The notes beneath the pieces were generated by a model. That model worked only from the letters and a program-made list of their open reading frames with translations. It did no database searches and was not told the DNA's origin. The translations under genes and the position numbers were made by a program. From contig CANNEE010000008.1 of NCBI GenBank assembly GCA_947503555.1, positions 124,001 to 188,000 on the forward strand: a stretch of 64,000 nucleotides of DNA, given 5' to 3'. This stretch comes from an uncultured Shewanella sp. GTDB lineage: Bacteria > Pseudomonadota > Gammaproteobacteria > Enterobacterales > Shewanellaceae. Shown here piece after piece: positions 34,617 to 45,800 of the stretch (position 1 is the stretch's first letter; every line of letters begins with the position of its first letter).

Positions 34617-37460
34617 TTACATTTTGTAGCTAACAGTCGCGTGGTAGTAGCGACCTACGTTGTCATAAGACGCAGAACTCGCACCAGTACCTGTTGTGCC
34701 ATAAGGCAAGTCACGATCGAATAGGTTATCGATACCAAACTTCAGCTTAACACCGTTATCGAACTCGTAAGCCACAGCAGCATCACTGATGAAGTATTCA
34801 CCATAGTTTAGAACGTTACTTGGATTTGGGTTTTTCTCTAACGACTGGTCAGTATAGAGGCTAACTTCGTTGATGAAACGAGTTCTCCATGTTACAGCCC
34901 AGTTATCCATGTCGTAATTGGCAGTAAAGTTAGCTTGCCAATCTGCTTCACCTGTTGTACCCGCATACTCAAAATATTCACTTGGATCATTTTGGAATGG
35001 GTACTCTTTGCGAGAGATAAGGTGAGTGACGACCATGTTAGTGCGCACATCGCCTTCAAATAATTCGAAGTTGTAGCCGATATCAAAGTCGATACCTTCG
35101 GCTTCAAGCTTAGAGATATTTAGCGATTGAGATGTAATGCTAGTGATCTTTCCTGTAGAAGGATCGCGAGTTACACGCTTACAGTAGATGTTGTTGATAC
35201 CTGAAGGATCATCAAGGCATTTATCGATCATGTTTTGTGCTGAAACACTAGCAATTGCATCGTCGATAACAATGTTCCAGTAGTCGGCACTGATAGATAG
35301 ACCGTCAACAAAATCTGGCTGATAGATAGCACCAATTGTATAACTGGTAGATTTTTCTTCCTTCAGATCTTTGTTACCGCCACTTAGGCCTTCAACACGA
35401 GCCGAATCATAGTCTGAGTTGAAGTCTGCTGGTACACCCAGAGCTTGACAGTTGGCGCGACGAACAGCAGCTGCTTCAGGTGTTAAGTCTTTTAGCTCAT
35501 CGACTTTACATGAATCATCAAAGCTAAAGAAGTTTTGGCCTAATGCACCATATAGCTCGCCAATATTTGGCGCACGAATCGCTTTAGAGTAGGTTGCACG
35601 AGCTCTAAGCTCTTCATTGATTTCCCAGCTTAGGCCTGTCTTCCATGTTGTAGCATCACCAATTGTGCTGTAGTCAGCATAACGAGCTGCAAGTTCAAGA
35701 TCTAGCTGTTGAATCGCAGGTAGGTCAGCAAGCAGCGGAATATTGAATTCAACGAAGACTTCTTTAACGTCATAATCACCGCTATCTTCACCTAGTACGT
35801 TGAAGAAAGTACCGACAGCATTGCTAGGCTCATTTTGCTTGGTCTCTTCTTTACGGTATTCGATACCTGTAGAGAAGCCGATATCACCAGCTGGTAGCTC
35901 ATAAAGCATAGAGTTGGTCATAGTACCGCCAAGTACTGTCTGTTTAATCACAGAAGTACCCGTAGACACAGTATTGATATAATCTCTAGCGGCCTGAGTT
36001 ACGTTGCCTTCACCAAAGATGTTGATTGGAACACAACCAGCAGCGCGAGCAGCTTCGTCACGACAAACTGCTTCACCATTTACTAATACTGAGTCAACAG
36101 CATTTGCAAAGTTGGCTTTAATCATGTTGTTTTTGTTAACGCGTTCAAGGTCGGTTTGACCATAGATAGCGTAAACTTCGTAATCCCAATCTTCAAAGGC
36201 AATACCTTCGATACCTGCTACATAGCGTTGAGTTTCACGAGTATCATCTTCAATACGCTGTCCAAGACCATTGGTGAACAATCTCACGCCGATAGTATTA
36301 GCACCTTTTTCGTCCATTAATGACGTTACGCTGCTGTGTAAGAATGCGTTATCGCGCTTAACTGTAACTGGGCTACCGAAGAAGAATGCTGGCTGGCCAT
36401 AGCTTGTTGATTCGCTATTGACATATTTAGCTTGGAAGTATGCTTTAGTGTCGTCATTTAGCTGATAGTTAGCTTTAAAATTAACGTTGTAGCGTTCAAA
36501 CTTTGGCTGTAGATCTGAAAACTCTCTTAGATTAAAGAAGTCACAGTCCGCACATTTCACGCCATCAACATTACTACCAGTATAGATATCTCTTACCGAG
36601 CCATCTGGATTAAATGTTTTCCAGCCACCTAAATTAAAGGTGCCTGCATTATTAATGGCATAATAACCAGCATTTGGCGTTAGAATTTTGTCTGGATGGG
36701 CAGGATCGTTGCTACCTTCAGGCTGATTTTGGTTTCTTAAACTAGAGTAAGAAATTGCCGTTTGATCTCTATCTAGCGCGCGTAGGCGATCTTGACCGCT
36801 GTATTCTACAGCAAAAGCTACGTTACCAGCACCGTCATCAAAATCAGTACCGTAAGAGACAGAGAATCTCTCTTTTGAGTGATCGCTATCGTCTGCATAG
36901 CCTTTAGTGGCTGATACATCTAGACCTTCGATATCATCTTTAAGGATGAAGTTTACTACACCGGTTACCGCATCAGCACCATAAATAGCAGATGCACCAC
37001 CTGTGATCACTTCTACTTTTTCTACCCAAGTGCTTGGAATAGTGTTTACGTCAACTCGCTGAGAACCTGCAGAACTAGAAACGTGACGTTTACCATCTAC
37101 CAGTACCAAAGTTCTAGCTGTACCCATGTTACGTAGGTCAAGTACGTTAAGACCTGCTGTACCGATAGAGCGGCCAGAATTTGCTAGTGAGTATGTGCTA
37201 CCTAATGCTGGAAGTTGGTTTAGCGCTTCACCAATATTCGTCGCACCAGTGGCTAATAGTTCTTCACCAGTAATTACTGTTACAGGAGTAGGTGCGATTG
37301 CACCTTCTCTAATAATACGTGAGCCAGTTACGGCAATACGTTCTACTTCTTGATCTTGAGCTTCTTCCGCAACAACACTTGTAGCAGTTAGAGCCGCTGA
37401 AGTAGCGCCTGTAATTAACGCAAAGCGAACCGCTTTGGTTAATCTTGAATTAGATTGCAT
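34617..37460 (-). CDS. Large TonB-dependent receptor
   Basis: A 947-residue outer-membrane receptor. The signal peptide ends near VVAEEAQ; a TonB-box-like VERIAVTGSRI follows. The plug contains VTVITGEELLATGATNIGEALNQLP and the RNMGTARTLVLVDGKRHV segment, and the barrel ends in the usual aromatic strand (HATVSYKM). Receptors of this size with this plug are common in Shewanella and transport oligosaccharides, peptides or other large compounds; the substrate cannot be told. ATG 37460 has GGGAG seven bases before it. No riboswitch or Fur box is evident upstream. Confidence 0.85.
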   Translation of the reverse strand: MQSNSRLTKAVRFALITGATSAALTATSVVAEEAQDQEVERIAVTGSRIIREGAIAPTPVTVITGEELLATGATNIGEALNQLPALGSTYSLANSGRSIGTAGLNVLDLRNMGTARTLVLVDGKRHVSSSAGSQRVDVNTIPSTWVEKVEVITGGASAIYGADAVTGVVNFILKDDIEGLDVSATKGYADDSDHSKERFSVSYGTDFDDGAGNVAFAVEYSGQDRLRALDRDQTAISYSSLRNQNQPEGSNDPAHPDKILTPNAGYYAINNAGTFNLGGWKTFNPDGSVRDIYTGSNVDGVKCADCDFFNLREFSDLQPKFERYNVNFKANYQLNDDTKAYFQAKYVNSESTSYGQPAFFFGSPVTVKRDNAFLHSSVTSLMDEKGANTIGVRLFTNGLGQRIEDDTRETQRYVAGIEGIAFEDWDYEVYAIYGQTDLERVNKNNMIKANFANAVDSVLVNGEAVCRDEAARAAGCVPINIFGEGNVTQAARDYINTVSTGTSVIKQTVLGGTMTNSMLYELPAGDIGFSTGIEYRKEETKQNEPSNAVGTFFNVLGEDSGDYDVKEVFVEFNIPLLADLPAIQQLDLELAARYADYSTIGDATTWKTGLSWEINEELRARATYSKAIRAPNIGELYGALGQNFFSFDDSCKVDELKDLTPEAAAVRRANCQALGVPADFNSDYDSARVEGLSGGNKDLKEEKSTSYTIGAIYQPDFVDGLSISADYWNIVIDDAIASVSAQNMIDKCLDDPSGINNIYCKRVTRDPSTGKITSITSQSLNISKLEAEGIDFDIGYNFELFEGDVRTNMVVTHLISRKEYPFQNDPSEYFEYAGTTGEADWQANFTANYDMDNWAVTWRTRFINEVSLYTDQSLEKNPNPSNVLNYGEYFISDAAVAYEFDNGVKLKFGIDNLFDRDLPYGTTGTGASSASYDNVGRYYHATVSYKM

Positions 37461-37975
37461 TGTTTTCTCCCTTACACTCAATTTGAATGTTTCTTCTTAT
37501 TTACACATCTTTTACATGCTTAAGTTAAAAACTGTAAAAAAATGTAAGTCGACGAATATAATCATAGAAAGATAACAAGGGCAATATACGTGCTACAGGC
37601 GTTGCGCATGTTTAATAAAACAAATTTATAACAAATGTCTTTAAATGGTAATAGCTCTTATTGGGTTGAATACAATTCATGCTGAATTGTATTCATGTTG
37701 TTGTCGTTTGGTTTTTAATATGTGTGCTTTTGCAGTTTTTACAGGTGTATGTAATGTTATTGTTGCTAATGTTGGGTGCAAATGTTTTATTTGAGCTTTG
37801 TCTAAGAAATATAGGGTTTGCTGCTTTTGTGACCGATGTTCGTGTTATTGGGGATGGCGTGTCGTTTATTTTGATTGATTTTTTACTTTTGTATGATAAA
37901 TGTTTTGAGTAAAAATTTTGTAACTACTTTATTTATTCGTAACTAAACTTATTAAATAAGAGGGGGTAGTACTTG
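37461..37975. other. AT-rich gap, promoter region of the TonB receptor
   Basis: About 515 bases with no supportable gene. A 77-codon open frame at 37679-37912 is very hydrophobic and compositionally odd, with no ribosome site, so I do not call it. The right half lies beyond the end of the TDT-like gene and shows no hairpin with a U-run. Confidence 0.4.
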
Positions 37976-38965
37976 TTATCGTTTTTGATTTGCGACAATT
38001 GTATTACCACTGAGAAACATCTTATTCTGGCCATATTTGTACAGAACATAACTAACTACTAGGGTAGCAATAAAGAGCTCAATGATACCTAAGCTATAGA
38101 GTAGTGAGATGAATAGCTCATCAATATAGTGAGTTGTGGATAGAAACAAACATGCTTTGATAACAGCTGTAGCGCTGATAACCAATGGGAAGGTTAATGA
38201 AGAGAAGCTTGCTGAGAAAGGTTGATTGTAAAAGTGAGCTAAAGAAAAGCATATAAGCAGTGTCATAAGTAGTGCCATACTGAGTAAGGCGATAGTGATA
38301 GCAAACGAAGGTGCTTGATTGAGTGTGAGATAGCCGACCAAAGAGAGGCTTGCCGGTGCTGCGAGCACTCCTAGTGTTGGGCGAATATTGCTATCAATCA
38401 AGTCATCAAAAATTAGCCGATATAGCATTATGGGTAACATAATGAAATAACAGCCCATTCCAAAATAAAGTAATATTTGTGCTAATAATCTAAACTCTTC
38501 TGTATAAGTAACCGCCGCAACAATAATGCCTACCGGGGGAATGAACCAACTTGGAATGAGCTGATGCATTGAAAAGTTTTTAATGCGATGGTGGATAAAT
38601 ATACATAAGAAAAATACATGTAAGCCAATAGCGATTAACCATAATGAAACACCTAACCAATGTTGAAATTGCTCTAATGATTTTGAAATAATCATTATGG
38701 TCATAGAAAAGGTAGGAACGACACTGCCTAATACGGGATGCTTTAACTCATTTAATAAAGTTTGTGGTTTAAAGATAAATTTAGTGGCAACCGGTAAAAT
38801 AAGCAGTAGGCTCAAGATTGCACATGAAAATTGGGCTTTTTGATTTAATGTTGGAAATGTCAGCTCCCATGCTAATCCCAGGCTGCCAACAGCAAGTCCT
38901 AAGCCGCATAGAGCACTGGGTATTTGCGAAATATTGTTAAATAGCTTGGTATTCGCATTTCTCAT
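37976..38965 (-). CDS. TDT/TehA-family (SLAC1-like) membrane transporter
   Basis: A 329-residue inner-membrane protein with about ten hydrophobic helices. The N-terminal IPSALCGLGLAVGSLGLAWE and the PSWFIPPVGIIVA segment match the TDT family (TehA, SLAC1, C4-dicarboxylate/anion channels). The gating Phe of TehA could not be placed with confidence. ATG 38965 has AAGG seven bases upstream and is preferred over 38983. The upstream neighbour on this strand is cysK, with a terminator between. Substrate unknown, possibly a small anion. Confidence 0.7.
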   Translation of the reverse strand: MRNANTKLFNNISQIPSALCGLGLAVGSLGLAWELTFPTLNQKAQFSCAILSLLLILPVATKFIFKPQTLLNELKHPVLGSVVPTFSMTIMIISKSLEQFQHWLGVSLWLIAIGLHVFFLCIFIHHRIKNFSMHQLIPSWFIPPVGIIVAAVTYTEEFRLLAQILLYFGMGCYFIMLPIMLYRLIFDDLIDSNIRPTLGVLAAPASLSLVGYLTLNQAPSFAITIALLSMALLMTLLICFSLAHFYNQPFSASFSSLTFPLVISATAVIKACLFLSTTHYIDELFISLLYSLGIIELFIATLVVSYVLYKYGQNKMFLSGNTIVANQKR

Positions 38966-39105
38966 GGGAAAGCCTTGGTGCATGATTATGCGTTAATATT
39001 AAATTAAACAAAATTCAAAATCGATGTTATTAGTTGGTCTTTAACGTTAAATGTGCGCTTAATCAAATCGTAAATATAATTTGGAATACAATAATTCAAA
39101 ATGCA

Positions 39106-39150
39106 TATAAAAACACCCAGCTTATACGTTACTGGTATAAGCTGGGTGTT
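39106..39150 (-). terminator. cysK terminator
   Basis: AACACCCAGCTTATAC (39112-39127) and its complement (39135-39150) form a 16-bp perfect stem with a seven-base loop. On the minus strand a U-run follows. It lies about 65 bases past the cysK stop codon. Confidence 0.85.
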
Positions 39151-39215
39151 ATGGCTTATTTGGTCAAAAAGCTAAATGTGATTAAAGCTTTACTTGTCTT
39201 TAACAGAACCCGTGA

Positions 39216-40184
39216 TTATTGGACGTTCTCTTCATCGCTAAAATGCCCTTGGAACAGGACTGATGAGAGATAACGTTCAGCAGCAGACGGTAGCACTACC
39301 ACAATAGTTTTATCTTGGAACTCAGGAAGTTCTGCTATGCGGTTAGCTGCGACTACGGCTGCACCAGAAGAGATACCGACAAGGATACCTTCCTCTTTCA
39401 TTAATCTGTGTGCCATTTCGATAGCATCTTCGTTCGATACGGCTTCGACACGGTCGACTAGCTCAAGATCTAAGTTGCCAGGAATAAAGCCTGCGCCTAT
39501 ACCTTGAATTTTATGTGGGCCAGGCTGAACTGTTTGCCCCGCCATGGTTTGTGTTATCACTGGAGAGTCAGTTGGCTCAACTGCTACTGAGGTAATGGCT
39601 TTACCTTGTGTTTGCTTGATGTAACGGCTAACGCCAGTAATGGTACCACCTGTACCCACACCTGCGACAAAGACATCAATTTCACCATCGGTATCGTTCC
39701 AAACTTCAGGACCTGTTGTCTTTTCGTGGATTTCAGGGTTTGCAGGATTATCGAACTGTTGCAGAAGCAAATACTTATCAGGATCAGAGCTGCGAATTTC
39801 TTCGGCTTTTTCTATTGCACCTTTCATGCCTTTAGCACCTTCGGTAAGTACTAGGTTGGCGCCTAGTGCCTTAAGCAGCTTACGTCTTTCTAGACTCATG
39901 GTATTTGGCATGGTGAGCGTTAGCTTATAACCTCGAGCAGCGGCAACATAGGCTAATGCAATACCTGTATTACCCGATGTCGGCTCAATCAGTTCTTTAT
40001 CTTTGGTTAAGGTGCCTTTTTTTTCTGCATCCCAGATCATGTTTGCGCCGATACGGCATTTAACACTAAAACTTGGGTTGCGGGCTTCAATTTTAGCTAA
40101 CACTTTGCCCTTGCTGACACGGTTTAGTTTAACCAGTGGGGTATTACCGATTGCGTATGAATTATCTTCAAATATCTTGCTCAT
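39216..40184 (-). CDS. cysK: Cysteine synthase A
   Basis: A 322-residue PLP enzyme that makes L-cysteine from O-acetylserine and sulfide. The PLP lysine is in [11 protein letters not shown] (about residue 43). The asparagine/substrate loop is [16 protein letters not shown] and the phosphate-binding loop is [16 protein letters not shown]. Length agrees with E. coli CysK (323). It lies in the conserved cysK-cysZ-zipA-ligA neighbourhood seen in enterobacteria, here interrupted by a GGDEF gene and smc. Confidence 0.96.
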   Translation of the reverse strand: MSKIFEDNSYAIGNTPLVKLNRVSKGKVLAKIEARNPSFSVKCRIGANMIWDAEKKGTLTKDKELIEPTSGNTGIALAYVAAARGYKLTLTMPNTMSLERRKLLKALGANLVLTEGAKGMKGAIEKAEEIRSSDPDKYLLLQQFDNPANPEIHEKTTGPEVWNDTDGEIDVFVAGVGTGGTITGVSRYIKQTQGKAITSVAVEPTDSPVITQTMAGQTVQPGPHKIQGIGAGFIPGNLDLELVDRVEAVSNEDAIEMAHRLMKEEGILVGISSGAAVVAANRIAELPEFQDKTIVVVLPSAAERYLSSVLFQGHFSDEENVQ

Positions 40185-40489
40185 GAAATGCTGGCTCCTT
40201 TATTTGCATTACTAAAGCATAATAGGGATTGAAATGAATAGAAGTGATTGTTTGTTCTTCTTTATTACTTTTGGTTATTAAAGCAAATGCTGTTATTCAT
40301 ATGTTCCAGTATTGCTTTAGTTTCAGTATGCTAACCTTGTGTTAATCTTAGATGAAAGGCCAGTTTATTCCTCAGTATCAGGAAGCATAGCAAAGATAAT
40401 CCATCTACGAAGGTTAATCTTATCAGTATAATGAACTTTTGTTTATGGTATTGATAAGTGGTTAAAAGTCTTAATTTAAGGATGCTAGG
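40185..40489. other. Divergent promoter region between cysK and the GGDEF gene
   Basis: These 305 bases contain no gene that I can support. They should hold promoters for both neighbours. I found no clear operator, riboswitch or terminator. Confidence 0.35.
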
Positions 40490-41746
40490 TTGCGAATATT
40501 ATTAGTAGAAGATAGTCAGGTCGTGGTCAGAATTATTCGCCATCTGTTACAACAGGAACTGGACTGTATTGTTGATGTGGCCGAGGATTTGGCCGCTGCA
40601 GAAAAGTTACTCGCTAGCCATAGTTACTTCGTTGCTATTACCGATCTTAACTTACCCGATGCTCCAGATGGTGAAATTGTTAAAGAGGTATTAAGTCATC
40701 AAACGCCCTGTATTGTCGTGACGGGTAGTTTGGATGCTCAGCAGAGAAAACGTTTGCTGCAACAGGGTATTGTTGACTATGTCTATAAAGAAAATCGTTT
40801 TAGTTATGAATATGTGGTTAAGCTTGTTGGGCGCCTGCAGCGCAATAAGAATACTAAGGTTCTAGTCGCTGATGACTCTGTCGTTAGCCGCAACTTTGTT
40901 CGAAATCTGTTAGAGCAGCACCTGTTTCAAGTGATAGAAGCAGAAGATGGCGCACAAGCATTGGAGGTGTTAACTCGCCAAAGCGATATTCGTTTATTGA
41001 TCACCGATTACAATATGCCCCATGTCGATGGTTTTGAGCTGATTTTAAAGGTGCGAGAAACCTATGCAAGGGAAGATCTAGCGATTATTGGGCTGTCTAA
41101 TGAATCCAGTGAGAATTTAACTGCACGTTTTATTAAAAATGGTGCCGATGACTTTTTACAGAAGCCCTTTGTTCACGAAGAGTTTCACTGTCGTGTGATG
41201 AATACCATGGACTCATTGGATATGTTGCACTCATTTTGGGAGCAGGCCAATCTTGATTATTTAACCGGTGTCTATAACAGACGTTATTTCTTTGAGCTGT
41301 TTGAAACCGAGTTGCCAGAGCTGCAAAAGAAGGGGACGAGCTTTTGCGTTGCCTTAATGGATATAGACCACTTCAAGCAAGTCAATGATAACTACGGTCA
41401 TGATGTTGGTGATGAAGTGCTCATTAGTTTGTGTCAGAGGTTACTAGATACTTTTGGTGAGCGCTTTATTGTGGCCCGTTTAGGTGGAGAAGAGTTCGCG
41501 ATTGGGCTTAAAGGGCTAAGTCAACAACAGGCATTTATTTTACTTGATAAGTTTAGAGCACAATTGGCTGCTGAGCCTATTGATACGGCTAAAGGGACAC
41601 TTAACATCACAATCAGTACTGGTGTGGCAACTTACCATTGTGATGAGAGTATTGATTTGATACTTCACAATGCAGATATGGGGTTATATCAGGCCAAAGA
41701 GCTCGGGCGAAACTTAGTCTGTTTAGCACCAGATGACTGCCAGTAG
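40490..41746 (+). CDS. Diguanylate cyclase with two receiver domains, TTG start
   Basis: A 418-residue response regulator: receiver 1 (about 1-115, phospho-Asp in ITDLNLP), receiver 2 (about 122-240, phospho-Asp in ITDYNMP, conserved Lys in QKPF) and a C-terminal GGDEF domain (about 255-415). The active-site motif is RLGGEEF, an active variant. The RxxD inhibitory site normally five residues upstream is absent (GERF), so product inhibition may be missing. It should make cyclic di-GMP in response to a histidine kinase not encoded nearby. The start is TTG at 40490, with AAGGA at the right distance. Confidence 0.9.
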   Translation: MRILLVEDSQVVVRIIRHLLQQELDCIVDVAEDLAAAEKLLASHSYFVAITDLNLPDAPDGEIVKEVLSHQTPCIVVTGSLDAQQRKRLLQQGIVDYVYKENRFSYEYVVKLVGRLQRNKNTKVLVADDSVVSRNFVRNLLEQHLFQVIEAEDGAQALEVLTRQSDIRLLITDYNMPHVDGFELILKVRETYAREDLAIIGLSNESSENLTARFIKNGADDFLQKPFVHEEFHCRVMNTMDSLDMLHSFWEQANLDYLTGVYNRRYFFELFETELPELQKKGTSFCVALMDIDHFKQVNDNYGHDVGDEVLISLCQRLLDTFGERFIVARLGGEEFAIGLKGLSQQQAFILLDKFRAQLAAEPIDTAKGTLNITISTGVATYHCDESIDLILHNADMGLYQAKELGRNLVCLAPDDCQ

Positions 41747-41778
41747 CTTAGGCGAGAAGGCTTATTGAGGCCGAATAC

Positions 41779-41815
41779 AAAAATGGCTTTAACTTATTCA
41801 GTTAAAGCCATTTTT
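41779..41815. terminator. Bidirectional terminator between the GGDEF gene and cysZ
   Basis: AAAAATGGCTTTAACT / AGTTAAAGCCATTTTT forms a 16-bp perfect stem with a five-base loop and A/T runs on both sides. Confidence 0.92.
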
Positions 41816-41830
41816 ATTATTAACTGTGAA

Positions 41831-42616
41831 CTACTCGGGGGCGATTGTTGGGTGTTTATAGGCATCGCGATATCTATCAACCCACATAGCGGTTGCGCCA
41901 CATATTGCTACTGGCATGACGATAAAATTAACTATAGGGATCATAGAGAACAAGGTAACCGTAGCACCGAAACTAAAACTCGTGCCCTTCGTTTGGTTAA
42001 GTGCAAACTTCATATCTTGAAAAGGTACCTTGTGATTATCAAAGGGGTAATCACAATATTGAATTGCCATCATCCAAGCACTGAATAGGAACCAAATGAC
42101 TGGTGCTAATGTTTGTCCTGCAATAGGCACAAGGAATAGCAGCAAAAATAAGATTGCTCTTGGTAGATAGTATTTCAGTTTTATCCATTCGCGGCCCAAT
42201 ACTCTGGGCAAGTCCTTAATAACATCTATGCTAGTACCAGAGTTTAAAGATTTACCCGTGAGGTGCTGCTCAACCTTTTCTGCCAATAGGCCATTAAATG
42301 GCGCGGCTAGCCAATTCATCACGGAGCTAAATATAAACGACAACACCACTAGCAAGGTGATGATAGCGAGTGGCCAAAGTAGAAAGTTAAGCCAGCTTAA
42401 ATATTCTGGCAATTGCCCCGAAAGCCAGTTAAAAACTTGCTCAAGTTGGCTAATCGCGTAATAGATTACACCTGCAAAAAGCACTAAGTTGATACAAAGA
42501 GGTACGAATACAAAGGTTCTAAGACCTGGCTGTTTTATTAGGCTAAAGCCCTGCATAAAGTAAGTGACACCACTTTGTTTACGCCTATCATTTTGCTGAC
42601 TTGTCATTTTATTCAT
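41831..42616 (-). CDS. cysZ: Sulfate transporter CysZ
   Basis: A 261-residue inner-membrane protein that mediates sulfate uptake for cysteine synthesis. It has the CysZ start (SGVTYFMQGFSLIKQPGLRTFVFVPL), the LAAPFNGLLAEKVE segment and four membrane-embedded helices. The conserved neighbours are cysK and zipA-ligA. An ATG three codons in (42607) is an alternative start. It is divergent from smc. Confidence 0.92.
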   Translation of the reverse strand: MNKMTSQQNDRRKQSGVTYFMQGFSLIKQPGLRTFVFVPLCINLVLFAGVIYYAISQLEQVFNWLSGQLPEYLSWLNFLLWPLAIITLLVVLSFIFSSVMNWLAAPFNGLLAEKVEQHLTGKSLNSGTSIDVIKDLPRVLGREWIKLKYYLPRAILFLLLFLVPIAGQTLAPVIWFLFSAWMMAIQYCDYPFDNHKVPFQDMKFALNQTKGTSFSFGATVTLFSMIPIVNFIVMPVAICGATAMWVDRYRDAYKHPTIAPE

Positions 42617-42819
42617 TAACTTATGTTGTAAAAAATACGCGATATCTGCTGATTGTGCTCAACTCCAAGTTTGATGACAAGGGTAAATCGGCTCAATTTC
42701 AGCCATAAGTACGGATTTAGTGATAAAAAGCGTTACAAAATGCGACTCCCTTTGATAAAGTGCCCATTAATATTTTGCCCTTTTTCTCTGAAACATTTGA
42801 CAATGACCTTGCTGGCACT

Positions 42820-45800
42820 ATGAGATTAAAACAGATAAAACTTGCCGGATTTAAGTCGTTTGTCGATGCCACCAAAATCCCCTTTATTAATGCCCTTACT
42901 GCCATCATAGGTCCTAATGGTTGTGGTAAATCCAATGTCATTGACGCTGTGCGCTGGGTATTAGGAGAGAGCAGCGCAAAGCATCTTCGTGGTGACTCCA
43001 TGATGGATGTTATCTTCAATGGCTCCAGCGCTAGACGGCCTGTCTCCCTTGCATCTGTAGAACTGTTATTTGAAAACAACCATGGTCGTCTAGGGGGAGA
43101 ATTTGCCAGTTACAGTGAAATCAGTGTTAAACGTCAAGTCAGTCGTGATGGCGACTCTAACTATTTTCTCAATGGTCAAAAGTGTCGCCGTAAGGATATC
43201 ACCGAGCTGTTTATGGGCACAGGTCTTGGGGCTCGAAGTTATGCCATTATCGGGCAGGGCACCATCTCTCGATTGATCGAATCTAAACCTCAAGAGCTAA
43301 GAGTCTTTATTGAAGAAGCCGCTGGCATATCCCGCTATAAAGAGCGTCGCCGAGACACCGAGAATCGCATTCGCCATACCAGAGAAAATCTAGAGCGCTT
43401 AGGAGATATTCGTCTCGAGTTAACTTCCCAATTAGAAAAGCTTGCAGAGCAAGCTAAAGCCGCGAAGAAGTATCGAGCCCTAAAGCAGGATGAACGAAAT
43501 TTACACGTCGAGTTGTTGGCAGTACGTTATCAAGGCTTAATGGCACAGCTTGATAATGTTGTTAAAGAGATAAATCAGCAGCAACTGGCACAAGCCAAAG
43601 CACAGACCGCCTACGAAAAGGAAGAGTTGAGCCTTACAGCACTTCAGGCCAAGCTAACTCATTTAGGTGACGATGAACATATTGAACGTTCAGCTTATTA
43701 TGAAGCCAATACGCAAATCGCCAGCCTAGAGGAAAAACTGCTATCGGCAGAGCTTAGACAAAAACAAGCACAAACCGTATTGGTCGAGTTGCAAGAGAAG
43801 CTGAGCAGGCTCAATCGAGAGATTGCAGATAATCAAGCCCAGGCAGAGCAACTGGATGAACAGTCACAGGCTCTTGAGTATGAACTAGAGACTCAAACTC
43901 ATGCTTTACAGTTGAGCGAAAACACCTATCAAGAACAACAGCGCAGTCTTAATGAATCTCAGCTTCAAATGCAGAGTCATAGCAAGCAAACCCTTGAACG
44001 TAAACATGCACTGAGTTTATTAAGCAGTGAACTTGGCCATCTTCAGCAACAAGAAGCCAAGTTAGCAGCTCAGCTTGAGCAGGATAAACAAGTATTGACC
44101 GATGCTGCTCATATCGAGGCTGATGCAGAGATTGCGCGTTTAACCGAGCTGCAACAGCAGCTTGCCTATGATATTGAAATTGAAGATGAACGGTTAGCGA
44201 GTGTTGAAGATGAATTAATCCTTGCGAAAGGACAGCTAGCTGACAATAACGACAGTTTGCAACAGGCACTACAACAACACTCTGCCTTAGAGGCTCGAGC
44301 TCAAGTACTGGATGAGCTATTAACCAGTTATAGTCAAGATAGCGACAAACTCTGGCAATATCTTGATATTGAAAAAGGTTGGGAACAAGCCTCTTCGTTA
44401 GTGTTGGGTTCAGCTATCCATTTTCCTATAGCCGATAGTGATAATAGTGTCGGTTTCGTCAAGCAAAGTGAAATAGCTAAAACCTCGGAACAGCAAGGCA
44501 CAGCAGGCGACTCGCCAGCTGTTGGGCCTGTCAGTAGCAGTATTAATATTGCACCTTGGCTCAAGGGCGTTCATTGGGCCGAGAATATTGAAGCGGGTAA
44601 GGCGCAGCTGAGTAAGCTGAAGCTTGACGAACGGGTGGCAACAGCAGACGGTTATCTATTAGGCCATGGCTTTACCTTGACCTTAAGTGGCGATGAGCCA
44701 TCATTGTTAGCGTTTAATGAAGAGAGATTGTCACTTACCCAAGATTTAATCAATATTCAACAAAATATCAGTGCGCTGCAGCAGTCTCAAACTCAGTACC
44801 AAGAAGCTTATAATCAGGCGTTAGCCTTGTCGGACACGATTAAGCGTCAGCTAGTGGAGCGTAATACAGAGCTACTGACATTGGGGCAGAATATTGCTAA
44901 TAAACAGCAGCAGATCGCTCATGCCGAGCAGCAAAGGCAAGAAGCCAGCAAACGCTTATCTGCATTGGCTGACGAACTTACTCTATTAGGTGAGAAAAAA
45001 GTTGAGCGAGAAGCTGAGCTTGCTATTCAGCAACAAGGATATCAGCAAGCTCAACTTGATGAAGAAGAGTGGCATCAAGCCATTGAAAAAGCAAAAGCTG
45101 TGCTTGATTCGGCTGGTCGAGATTATGAGGCTAAGCGTCAAGCCGTTGCCGACATTAAGCAGCAGCAGATCCCCTTTACTACTCAAATAGCGTTAAATGG
45201 CCAAGCCTATACACAGCTTAAACAAAGCTTGAAAGAGTGTGAGAAGCAGCAAGGGAAATTGTTGTCACAAAGGGAGCAAGTCGCCCACGGTGATGAGCCA
45301 TCCCATAACGAGTTAAAGTTAAAATTAGAGCAACAGCTTGAATTACGTCAAATAAAGCAGCAAAAGCTTGATGAAATTCATGCTGAGCAAGTGACATTAC
45401 AAGAGCAAGTCGATACTCTAGCAATAAGTAGAAAACAACAACTTGCTAATATTAATCAACTAGAGGCTAGCTGCTCAGAACTTAAGCTGCGTAGAGAAGG
45501 GCTAAAGGGACAAGCAGATAGTCAAAGATTAGCCTTACAAGAGGAAGGTGTCTCAAGCGACTTATTAGCGGATACTGGCTTAAGTGCTAAAAGTGAGCAG
45601 CAAAGGCAGGCTGAGCTAGATAAAATCCGCCGCTCAATTGCCCGCTTAGGTGCGATTAACTTGGCAGCGATAGATGAATATGAGCAGCAAAGTGAGCGTA
45701 AGCGTTATCTTGATGAGCAGGACGAAGACCTGAATAAAGCCTTAGCGAGCCTTGAAGATGCAATTCGAAAAATTGACAGGGAAACTCGTAGTCGCTTTAA

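Noticed and set aside
37679-37912. 77-codon hydrophobic open frame in the gap upstream of the TonB receptor
   Set aside because: AT-rich low-complexity composition, no ribosome site and no recognisable family; likely a chance frame.
39034-39273. 79-codon frame reading through the cysK terminator
   Set aside because: It crosses a strong terminator hairpin and ends inside cysK; no protein features.
41765-42088. 107-codon frame opposite the end of cysZ
   Set aside because: It overlaps the bidirectional terminator and is antisense to a well-supported gene.
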